A stretch of 23,607 nucleotides of DNA from JBBDNT01 sp040877445 (lineage in GTDB: Bacteria > Planctomycetota > Planctomycetia > Planctomycetales > Planctomycetaceae). A program made the translations under genes and the position numbers. Under the pieces are notes generated by a model. The model ran no database searches and had not been told where the DNA came from. It worked only from the letters and a program-made list of their open reading frames with translations. Of this stretch, positions 14,840 to 21,157 are shown one piece after another (the stretch's first letter is position 1; each line of letters begins with the position of its first letter). Location: positions 1 to 23,607 of the forward strand of contig JBBDNT010000153.1 of NCBI GenBank assembly GCA_040877445.1, read 5' to 3'.

Positions 14840-14923
14840 GGGTGGCGGGGGCGCTTCGCGCAGCGAAAGCCCCCGTCGCGNNNNNNNNNNGGGCTTCCGC
14901 GTTGCGGAGCGCCCCCGCCACCC
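14840..14923. repeat. 33-bp inverted repeat enclosing an assembly gap
   Basis: The arms 14840-14872 and 14891-14923 match at 28 of 33 positions (GGGTGGCGGGGGCGCT...GCCC). The ten Ns at 14881-14890 lie between them. The left arm also folds on itself (GCGCTTCGC / GCGAAAGC). The sequence inside the gap is unknown. The rest of 14739-15113, between the divergent epimerase and kelch genes, shows no further gene. Confidence 0.65.
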
Positions 14924-15113
14924 AACGCCACAGAGACCTGGCGTCGCCAAAAGCTCTTGCCACACCCTCCACGTCGCCGCGCCAGGTTGATCCTTGATCG
15001 GCCGCCCCGCGCGACCGTATGGTACGGGTCGCCGATTCACTTCACCCCCGCCGCCGCTTCGCCGCCCTTCGAATCGGCTTCGAAGACCGCTCGCCATCCA
15101 CGGAGATTCGATC

Positions 15114-17033
15114 ATGCCGTCGTTCGCGCTGCGCTGGTTGCCGGTCGTGTGCGTGTTGCTCGTCTCGGTTTCCGGCCGGCTCGCCGCCGCGCCGCCGGAG
15201 CATCCGGTCAACGAGTGGGTCAAGCGGTCGCCGCTGCCCGACGCGCCGGTGTCCCCCCGGCTCGGCTACGAGCCTTCGATGGCATACGACACCGCGGCCA
15301 AGCGCGTCATCCGCTGGGGAGGGCATTCGCAGGGCGGCTTGAAGGGTTCCGGCGATCAGATTCACGACGTCTGGACGCTGGACCCCGCCACGATGAAATG
15401 GGAATTGCAAGAGCCGAACCGCTCGCCCGTCCCCTCCTGCTGCTGCCATCAGAACGTGTTCGACCCCGTGGCGAAACGCTTCCTGCGGATTCGCGCGGGG
15501 GGCATCAGCCACGGCTGGCACTGGTACAGGCACGTGCATCTCAACCACAACACGTGCTGGAACTACGACCTGGCGACGAACACCTGGCGCGACGCGAAGC
15601 CGCTTCCCGAGCCGGGAATCGGCGCGCTGCACAGCACGAGTTGGGACGGCGATCATCAGGTCGTGGTCGTCCAGGGCGGGCAGGGGACGCAGCCCGGCAC
15701 GCACATCTACGATCCCTGGACCAACACCTGGACCACGCGCCGCAGCGCGGTCGAACCCGACCCGCGAAGCGCGGGCCACATGGCGTACGATTCCGCCCGC
15801 AAGCTGCATATCCTCTTCGGCTCGCAATTCACCGACGATCCGCACACCTGGGCCTACGACTACGCGAAGAACGAATGGCGCGACATGAAGCCCAAGGTTC
15901 AGCCGCCCACCGACCGCAACGACGCCGTCCTCGCCTACGACAACGCCAACCAGGTGGTCGTGGCGGTCGTCGGCGTTTCCGGAGACGGCGAAGGGCAACC
16001 TGGGCATCTCGAAACGTGGGCCTACGACGCCGGCAAGAACGAGTGGATGGCGATGAAGCCGCCCCGCGAGCCGCAAAGCCCCGGCAGCCGCACCCGCTCG
16101 ATCGTCTACGCGCCGGACCTGAACCTGTTCGTGTTCGAGGCGACCATCACGCCGTATCATCGCGTGCCGGGCGTCGATCGCGAGCAACAAATCTGGACCT
16201 ATCGCTACGCCGCGGCCGAGCCGGTCGTCGAACCGAAGCCGAAGCGAATTCGCGAAGAGCCGCGGATCGTCGAGGATTTCGTCGTCTCCGTGATCTCGGC
16301 GAAGGAAATCGTCGTGAATTGGCCCGCTTCGGCCGACGAGGATGTGACAGGTTATCACGTCGAGCGGGCGCCGGTGGAAGTTTTCAGCGAGGACGAGGTC
16401 GTCCGCCTGAAGACCGACACGCCCCCGCTCGATTCGCCCAGCGTGGGGGCGATCAAGGCGATCGGCGAGTTCCAGCGACTGACCGACGAGCCGATCGCCG
16501 CGACGCGGTTCAGCGACACGGGCATCGACCTGACGAAGCCGCGGCCGATCGAAGGCGAACTGCTGCTGCGCTCGCGGATCCGCGGCGAGCAACTCGACGA
16601 CGAAGGTAAGCCGTACCGTTTCGCGGTGTTCGCATACCGCGTGCGGGCGGTGAACAAGCAGGGGAAGGAGAGCGGGCCGTCACCGTACATCCTCACGATT
16701 CCCTCCGCGCCGCAGCACGTGTTTTCCCGCGAGGACGGGGAGACGTGCCACATCAAATGGGCGGCGAACCCGGAGCAGAAGATCGCCGGCTATCGCCTCT
16801 ACTGGATGAAAGGTCCGCGCCCGGAAGGGCCGGGGCAGAAGGCGCTCCGCCTCACCCCGGCGCCGGTCGCCGCGACCACCTTCACCGACGAGAACGCCGG
16901 CGCCGAGGCCCGCCGCTATTGGGTCGTCGCGGTCGACGCGCTGGGACAGGAGGGAATCCCCTCGTCCGGCACGTGGCACTACCGCACCTGCCGGGAGTTC
17001 TACGCACCGTTCGTCGGGGAATGGCATCAGTGA
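15114..17033 (+). CDS. Secreted kelch-repeat protein with two fibronectin III-like domains
   Basis: This is a 639-residue protein. A signal peptide (MPSFALRWLPVVCVLLVSVSGRLAAA) is followed by kelch-type blades from about 45 to 375. Recurring pieces are DVWTLDPATMKWEL, CWNYDLATNTWRDAKPL, HIYDPWTNTWTTR, TWAYDYAKNEWRDMKP and TWAYDAGKNEWMAMKP: the tyrosine/tryptophan-spaced strands of a six-to-seven-blade beta-propeller. A run of three cysteines (PSCCCHQN) lies in an early blade. Two FN3-like domains follow, about 389-520 (VVNWPASADEDVTGYHVER) and about 530-625 (IKWAANPEQKIAGYRLYW). There is no catalytic motif, so binding or structural duties outside the cell are likely. The start at 15114 fits the signal peptide and has GGAG 10 bases upstream. 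Confidence 0.85.
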   Translation: MPSFALRWLPVVCVLLVSVSGRLAAAPPEHPVNEWVKRSPLPDAPVSPRLGYEPSMAYDTAAKRVIRWGGHSQGGLKGSGDQIHDVWTLDPATMKWELQEPNRSPVPSCCCHQNVFDPVAKRFLRIRAGGISHGWHWYRHVHLNHNTCWNYDLATNTWRDAKPLPEPGIGALHSTSWDGDHQVVVVQGGQGTQPGTHIYDPWTNTWTTRRSAVEPDPRSAGHMAYDSARKLHILFGSQFTDDPHTWAYDYAKNEWRDMKPKVQPPTDRNDAVLAYDNANQVVVAVVGVSGDGEGQPGHLETWAYDAGKNEWMAMKPPREPQSPGSRTRSIVYAPDLNLFVFEATITPYHRVPGVDREQQIWTYRYAAAEPVVEPKPKRIREEPRIVEDFVVSVISAKEIVVNWPASADEDVTGYHVERAPVEVFSEDEVVRLKTDTPPLDSPSVGAIKAIGEFQRLTDEPIAATRFSDTGIDLTKPRPIEGELLLRSRIRGEQLDDEGKPYRFAVFAYRVRAVNKQGKESGPSPYILTIPSAPQHVFSREDGETCHIKWAANPEQKIAGYRLYWMKGPRPEGPGQKALRLTPAPVAATTFTDENAGAEARRYWVVAVDALGQEGIPSSGTWHYRTCREFYAPFVGEWHQ

Positions 17034-17050
17034 CCGGGCTGCGTTGCCCC

Positions 17051-17115
17051 GCGCTCCACGTCCCGCCCGGCAGTCTTGTACGTCCATTCTGCCGGAATGG
17101 ACGTGGTGAGCGGGC
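17051..17115. repeat. Hairpin repeat, copy A (ACGTCCATTC...GAATGGACGT)
   Basis: GCGCTCCACGTCCCGCCCGG is followed by a perfect 10-bp stem ACGTCCATTC / GAATGGACGT with loop TGCCG. It begins 17 bp after the kelch gene's stop and could serve as its terminator, though no T-tract follows. It lacks a 12-13 bp stretch that is present in copy B. Confidence 0.65.
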
Positions 17116-17216
17116 TGTGGGCATCCGGAATGCGAATCTCTGTCGTGAGCGCACGGCCTCCGAATTCGCGACCGCGCGCCACGGTTCGACCGATCGCTGG
17201 CGGTGAAGTTTTCTGC

Positions 17217-17290
17217 GCGCTCCACGTCCCGCCCGGCAGGCGGGACGTACTTTGTACGTCCATTCTGCCGGAATGGACGTCGTGAGCGGG
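17217..17290. repeat. Hairpin repeat, copy B
   Basis: Direct copy of 17051-17115 with an additional GGCGGGACGTACT-like insert, which forms a second stem with the CGTCCCGCC upstream of it. About 100 bp of unrelated sequence separates the copies. Its end lies 11 bp before the recombinase promoter and inverted repeat. Confidence 0.66.
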
Positions 17291-17300
17291 AGAAATGCGC

Positions 17301-17353
17301 TTTACCGATCAACCTTGTTGTGATACGATCGACGCAACAAGACCGATCGGTAA
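17301..17353 (+). promoter_or_regulatory. Recombinase promoter overlapped by a 19-bp inverted repeat (operator-like)
   Basis: The arms TTACCGATCAACCTTGTTG (17302-17320) and CAACAAGACCGATCGGTAA (17335-17353) pair at 16 of 19 positions around a 14-bp centre. A promoter fits over them: TTTACC (17301-17306), 17 bp, TACGAT (17324-17329) with an upstream TG. Transcription would start inside the right arm, and the AAGGA ribosome binding site (17352-17356) touches that arm. A protein bound here, or the RNA hairpin, would block expression. It could alternatively be a recombination site for the enzyme encoded next. Confidence 0.55.
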
Positions 17354-17362
17354 GGACGCACC

Positions 17363-18094
17363 ATGGCCGAACCCTGGACGCTGACCCGCGAGATGTTCCT
17401 CGACGAGCGCGAAACCGCCGCGCTCCTCCGCGCCCTCGACGAACGCGTCGCGCACGCCGGGGAAGACGCCCGCGCCGCCGCGATCACCGACCGATTGATC
17501 GTTCAGGCGCTCCTCTTCTCCGGACTTCGGAACTCCGAATTCTGCCGCCTCCGCCTGCGGGACACGATCGTCGGGACGAAGAAGTCGGCCTTCGAGGTGC
17601 GCGGCACGCCCCGGCAGGATCGCACGGTGTTCGTGCCCGACTCCGTCAGCCGGCTGGTCCGAGAATATTGCGATGAAGTTCGCCGCGACGCGCTGCCGGA
17701 AGGCGTCGCGCCGAAGGATCTCGACCAGCCGCTGGTGCTCAACGAGCGCGGCAACCCCTACGAGCGGACGGCTCTCTATCGCCGCGTCGTGCGGATTCTC
17801 ACCGACGCCGGCTTCGGCTCGAAGGCCAGCGTGCAATTGCTGCGGCACACCTACGGCTTTCTCGGCTACAAGCGGACCGGCGGGAACCTGCTGTTCCTGC
17901 AACGGCAACTGGGCCACGCGCACCCGATGGTGACGATCATCTACGCCGAATTCGTCGACGAATCGTACCCCGAATTGGCGAACCGCATCGGCGACGGCGC
18001 GGCGACGGCGGGCGCACCGTCGAAGCGTCGGTCGGCGAGCCGCGCGAATCGATCCGGGGCATCCTCTTCCAATCAACGCTCCTCCAATCAATGA
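17363..18094 (+). CDS. Tyrosine recombinase, catalytic domain only
   Basis: This is a 243-residue phage-integrase-family protein. Catalytic residues visible are R56 (SGLRNSE), R161 with H162 (LLRHTYGF), H185 (QLGHAHP) and the nucleophile Y194 (TIIYAEF). The usual histidine three residues before the second arginine is Q158. The protein begins almost at the catalytic domain and lacks the N-terminal core-binding (SAM-like) domain of XerC/D and phage integrases. The tail from about 212 is low-complexity and ends SSNQRSSNQ, from a 15-bp tandem duplication. The start at 17363 has AAGGA upstream. Its TGA overlaps an ATG in an ATGA, and an acyl carrier protein follows, so the two should be co-translated. 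It is not accompanied by other phage genes, so it may be a resident recombinase or a DNA-binding regulator. Confidence 0.88.
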   Translation: MAEPWTLTREMFLDERETAALLRALDERVAHAGEDARAAAITDRLIVQALLFSGLRNSEFCRLRLRDTIVGTKKSAFEVRGTPRQDRTVFVPDSVSRLVREYCDEVRRDALPEGVAPKDLDQPLVLNERGNPYERTALYRRVVRILTDAGFGSKASVQLLRHTYGFLGYKRTGGNLLFLQRQLGHAHPMVTIIYAEFVDESYPELANRIGDGAATAGAPSKRRSASRANRSGASSSNQRSSNQ

Positions 18095-18108
18095 AAGGAA
18101 ATCCGACG

Positions 18109-18552
18109 ATGAACGCCCCTGATCCGCTGCGCGAAGAACTTCGCGAATCGATCGCCGAGCTGCTTGAAGTGGAACTCGAGGAGGTCGTCCCCGAGGCCCG
18201 CTTCTTCCACGACCTGGGAGGCGAATCGCTCGACGTGCTCGACATGACCTTCCGCTTCGAGCGGAAATACGGCGTCCCGGTGCGGTTCCAGCAACTGCTC
18301 GACCCGCGGGACGGGACGGCATCGGCCGACGCGACCGGCACGAGCGAAAACTTCCGCCGCCTCCGCGAGCGATTCCCGTTCCTGGAGAATGTCGACCTCG
18401 AATCGGCCGCCACGCCCGACGACCTGAAATCGCTGTTCACGGTCGACCTGATCGTCGCGACGGTCCGGCACGCGCTCGCGGCGAACATCGCCGATCCATC
18501 CGCGGCGCCCAGCGCCCCGGACGCTTCGTTGCGCGGCAGCTCGAACCCGTAG
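18109..18552 (+). CDS. Acyl-carrier-protein-like protein with a long internal insertion
   Basis: This is a 147-residue protein. Helix I is LREELRESIAELLEVELEEV, and the phosphopantetheine site is HDLGGESLDVLDM with the serine of ESL. Helix II continues FRFERKYGVPV. Normal ACPs (about 80 residues) then reach helices III and IV quickly. Here about 45 residues (LLDPRDGTASADATGTSENF to DLESAATPDDL) intervene before FTVDLIVATVRHAL, the likely helix IV. The start at 18109 is preferred because AAAGGA lies upstream; an ATG at 18091 overlaps the recombinase stop. There is no ketosynthase, acyl-CoA ligase or phosphopantetheinyl transferase nearby. Its only partner in the operon is a tyrosine recombinase, which is unusual. 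The acyl cargo is unknown. Confidence 0.8.
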   Translation: MNAPDPLREELRESIAELLEVELEEVVPEARFFHDLGGESLDVLDMTFRFERKYGVPVRFQQLLDPRDGTASADATGTSENFRRLRERFPFLENVDLESAATPDDLKSLFTVDLIVATVRHALAANIADPSAAPSAPDASLRGSSNP

Positions 18553-18587
18553 AACGGATCGCCGATCCGTCCGCCGTCGACGGGTGG

Positions 18588-18925
18588 TATCGAACGACGA
18601 ATTTTTCGCTTCGTGCCCGGCCGGATCGTGATATCGGATCGCGAATTCTTCGCTTTGCGCGCCGCCAAGCAGGTGGTATCGGATCGNNNNNNNNNNNNNN
18701 NNNNNNNNNNNNNNNNNNNNNNNNNNNNNNNNNNNNNNNNNNNNNNNNNNNNNNNNNNNNNNNNNNNNNNNNNNNNNNNNNNNNNNTATCGGATCGCGAA
18801 TTCTTCGCTTTGCGCGCCGCCAAGCAGGTGGTATCGGATCGTGGATTCTTCGGTTTGCGCGCGCGCCGGCCACGGTCATGGTATCGGATCGCGAATTCTT
18901 CGGTTTGCGCGCCGCGCGGAGTGCG
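18588..18925 (+). repeat. 45-bp tandem repeat array broken by a 100-N assembly gap
   Basis: The unit begins TATCGGATCGCGAATTCTTC and continues through GCTTTGCGCGCCGCCAAGCA. Unit starts are visible at 18588 (diverged), 18632, 18677, 18787, 18832 and 18882, giving periods of 44, 45, 45 and 50. The exactly 100 Ns at 18687-18786 are probably a gap of unknown size, so the true copy number is unknown. Each full unit contains the small palindrome GCGAATTCTTCGC. There are no unique spacers. The array fills the space between the ACP gene and the converging secreted-protein gene and stops at the latter's stop codon. Confidence 0.8.
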
Positions 18926-19741
18926 CTACGAGGCGGCCGGCACGCGCAAGGCGGATTGCGTCGCGCGCTTCCGCCACTCCAGGATGCGGTGAGTGGCGGG
19001 GTCGGTGCGGACTTCCCAATAGGTCGTCACCGTGACGTCACCTTCCACAGCCGGCCCCCAATTCGATCGCACGACCCGCTTCACATCTTCATGAATGCCG
19101 AATCTCCATTCCACCCGCTGGGGAGGCAACGGTTCGCGGTGATTACGAATCCCCGCGAGCCGACGCGCGTTCTGCGGTTGCCGTGGTGGATCGCCATCCA
19201 CGGAGCCGATCCTCTCGAAGGGTCGATTCTTCCACGGCAACTGGTGCAGATCGCAAAATGCCTCCCAGATCAGCCGCGCGTCCGCCTGGTCGCGCAAAGG
19301 TGTGCCGCGATTCGCGAGCGCCATGAAGAAGACGTGCTGATCGTCCGCGTCGGTGAACGCGCCGGGAACGGTGCGAGTCTGCCGATTGACCGCGGCCGTC
19401 AGCCTCAGCCCCGGATACACGCTCGCGAGCCAGTGCGTCGTCTCGCTGTCGGACGCCGAATCGGCCTCCCAGGTGATCGCGGCGAAGTGGTACCCGGGGA
19501 ACAACTCCCGCACGGCGTCGGTTTCGATGTGGACCCACTCGCCGAACACCGGCCGGGGCTCGCGACGGGAAGTGTAGTCCTTCGCGACCGCCTCCTGAAA
19601 CTCGGCCAGCGCGTCCTCGTAGCGATCGGGCGCCGCTTCGACGCGGATGCGATCGGCGCCGCCGGCTTGCGCGACCGCCGCCGTCGCGGTCCCGGAGACG
19701 ATTCCGGCGATCATCAGAAGTATCGCACCGCGATGCCGCAT
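18926..19741 (-). CDS. Secreted protein of unknown function
   Basis: This is a 271-residue protein with a clear signal peptide (MRHRGAILLMIAGIVSGTATAAVAQA, probable cleavage after AQA). I do not recognise the mature part. It is soluble, without membrane segments, and has a single cysteine (AFCDLHQLPW). The N-terminal half is acidic (YEDALAEFQEAVAKDYTSRR) and the C-terminal half is beta-rich with several tryptophans (VEWRFGIHED, VTVTTYWEVRTDPATHRILEWRKR). The start is well supported by AAGGAG 8 bases before the ATG, and a good promoter lies about 110 bp upstream. It converges on the tandem array and the ACP gene. Confidence 0.72.
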   Translation of the reverse strand: MRHRGAILLMIAGIVSGTATAAVAQAGGADRIRVEAAPDRYEDALAEFQEAVAKDYTSRREPRPVFGEWVHIETDAVRELFPGYHFAAITWEADSASDSETTHWLASVYPGLRLTAAVNRQTRTVPGAFTDADDQHVFFMALANRGTPLRDQADARLIWEAFCDLHQLPWKNRPFERIGSVDGDPPRQPQNARRLAGIRNHREPLPPQRVEWRFGIHEDVKRVVRSNWGPAVEGDVTVTTYWEVRTDPATHRILEWRKRATQSALRVPAAS

Positions 19742-19851
19742 GTTCGTGCTCCTTCACGACGACAAATCGGGACCCACCATGCCGCTCGACCGTTCGCGGT
19801 TCGCGTGCCGAGTCGCCTGCCGCAACGCGGTCGCTCCTGAATGTGTCCATA

Positions 19852-19881
19852 AATATACGTACCCTTTCCCGGGCGGGTCAA
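19852..19881 (-). promoter_or_regulatory. Sigma-70-like promoter for the secreted protein
   Basis: On the minus strand TTGACC (19876-19881) and TATATT (19852-19857) are separated by 18 bp. The -10 lies in the only AT-rich patch of the region. A leader of about 105 nt would precede the ATG at 19741. The remainder of 19882-20128 shows no gene. Confidence 0.6.
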
Positions 19882-20128
19882 GAGGAATCGGAAGTTTTTC
19901 TTCCGAGCGCCGGGTGGGTGGCAGTCTCCATCGTGGACCGGCCGCGGGGGAGAACTTGCACTTCGATCGCAATTCTCTTCAGCTGCCCTCGATGCGGACC
20001 GGACCGAACAACTCCGACGACGGGCCGCGGGATCGATCCCACCGAGCCGGGAGTTGTCCTCGAATGTGGTCTCGATCCGCAGTGCATCATGCAGGAGTCG
20101 CGGGCATCATCATCAAGCACGATTCGTG

Positions 20129-20296
20129 ATGGAGGGTGCAAGGACCGACCACAAAGCGCTGGCAAGCCAGGAGCACCCGGCGGATATCATCAAGGCGATG
20201 AAACTGCCCGACCGCCGACCGAAAAACGAATTCGAGCGATTCGTGGCGGAGTTGCGCACGCGATTCAAGCGTTGGAAAGCGGAACCGCAGTCGTGA
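20129..20296 (+). CDS. Possible small protein (55 residues), unknown
   Basis: The frame from the ATG at 20129 encodes a basic peptide ending KNEFERFVAELRTRFKRWKAEPQS. Third codon positions are mostly G or C in its second half, as expected for a real gene in this genome. A strong intrinsic terminator begins 34 bp after its stop. Against it, there is no ribosome binding site before 20129; an internal ATG at 20198 (32 residues) has only a weak AAGG. I recognise no family. It may be a remnant of a longer gene. Confidence 0.3.
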   Translation: MEGARTDHKALASQEHPADIIKAMKLPDRRPKNEFERFVAELRTRFKRWKAEPQS

Positions 20297-20330
20297 TGTC
20301 CTTCGGTCCGACTGCCGGGCGGAATCCATC

Positions 20331-20369
20331 AGCGACCCCGGACGCTTCAAGCGTCCGGGTCGCTTTTTT
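20331..20369 (+). terminator. Intrinsic terminator
   Basis: AGCGACCCCGGACGCTT pairs with AAGCGTCCGGGTCGCT (one bulged C), and the descending arm runs into TTTTTT (20364-20369). This is a textbook rho-independent terminator on the plus strand. The only plus-strand candidate gene just upstream is the small ORF at 20129-20296. Confidence 0.82.
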
Positions 20370-20393
20370 GCTCACGGTGAAGGCGTCCGGCCC

Positions 20394-20535
20394 TTACACC
20401 TTCGGCAGCCCGAACCCCTTGCGGTATTCGCGGCCGAGGAGGGCGGTGGCGGCGGGGTTGTTGGGGATGGTCTCCGTCGATGCGTCGAACGCGAGCGTCG
20501 AGCGGGTGCGGTAGGCGATGTGGAAAGCTCCGTTT
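20394..20535 (-). pseudogene. 3' remnant of a Gfo/Idh/MocA-family oxidoreductase
   Basis: Read on the minus strand, the segment ending in TAA (20394-20396) encodes AFHIAYRTRSTLAFDASTETIPNN... and then LLGREYRKGFGLPKV. This matches the C-terminus of planctomycete Gfo/Idh/MocA oxidoreductases (typically ...YRTGRTLxFDxxTE...NxLLxREYRKGFxLP). An in-frame TGA lies just upstream of the N-terminal end of the match, and the next 25 bp lead into the stop of the DUF309 gene. The NAD-binding domain and catalytic part are missing, so this is a 40-odd-residue leftover of a deletion or replacement. Recognition is from family memory. Confidence 0.6.
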
Positions 20536-20559
20536 CAACCTGAGACCTTGGAACGCCTG

Positions 20560-21072
20560 TCATTCCAATTCGACCCGAAACAGCAAGACCGCGACGGCCG
20601 TCACGTCCTGCGAGTCGTCGACGATCGGCGAGCGGGCAAGCGCTTCGGCATGCCCGATCAACTTCGCGAGCGGCAGCCTCATCTGCAACGCGCGCGAGTC
20701 CGCCCGCATGTCGCGAACCTTCGCGAACAGCGCCGCCGCGCGTTCCGCGTGGTGCGACACGCCGGCGGCGTTTCCCTGCCGGGCCTTCACGCCGGCGGCG
20801 GCGAGCGCGATCAACCCCTTGAGAAGATCGGCGGCCAGCCCCCGGCGCTCTTCGACATGCCAAAGCTCCTCCCAAGCCTCGTGCGCTTCCCAGTAGTAGC
20901 CGTGATTGAACAAATCGAGACCGCGGAGCAGAAGACGCGGCGGATCGTTCGAAACGAGTTCGCCCCCGCGCGCATCATGGTCATCGACATCGAGGGGACG
21001 CGCGGTCTTCCCCGGCACGTAGGGAACGGCGGGGAGCGGTTCATCGGGCAGGTAACGAATCATGCGAGACAT
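20560..21072 (-). CDS. DUF309 family protein
   Basis: This is a 170-residue helical protein. The family signature is GLDLFNHGYYWEAHEAWEELWHVEE at about 52-76, with the conserved F-N-x-x-x-x-x-E-x-H-E-x-x-E-x-x-W pattern. LLKGLIALAAAGVKARQGN and SHHAERAAALF follow. The histidines and glutamates of the signature suggest a metal or ligand site, but no function is established for the family. No ribosome binding site is obvious; the ATG at 21063 is an alternative start, three codons later. It lies 83 bp downstream of the MoeA fusion gene on the same strand and may be expressed with it. The oxidoreductase remnant lies 25 bp beyond its stop. Confidence 0.82.
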   Translation of the reverse strand: MSRMIRYLPDEPLPAVPYVPGKTARPLDVDDHDARGGELVSNDPPRLLLRGLDLFNHGYYWEAHEAWEELWHVEERRGLAADLLKGLIALAAAGVKARQGNAAGVSHHAERAAALFAKVRDMRADSRALQMRLPLAKLIGHAEALARSPIVDDSQDVTAVAVLLFRVELE

Positions 21073-21112
21073 CGTAGGGGAGTGGCCGCGACAGATCCCG
21101 GCCGCAACTCAC

Positions 21113-21157
21113 GCTTGCGGTTTCGCGCCGCCTCTTCCGCTGGAATTCCCGATCATC
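21113..21157. repeat. Short repeat overlapping the end of the MoeA gene, copy A
   Basis: GCTTGCGGTTTCGCGCCG (21113-21130) and GAATTCCCGATCATC (21143-21157) flank 12 bp. Both pieces recur, with slight changes, inside the MoeA coding region at 22324-22356. This copy overlaps the stop codon (21156-21158). Confidence 0.55.

Noticed and set aside
18588..18925. CRISPR array
   Set aside because: Units are contiguous tandem copies without unique spacers, and there are no cas genes.
17302..18925. Integron with attC sites
   Set aside because: The recombinase lacks the integron-specific additional domain and an N-terminal domain, and the tandem units do not look like attC sites between cassettes.
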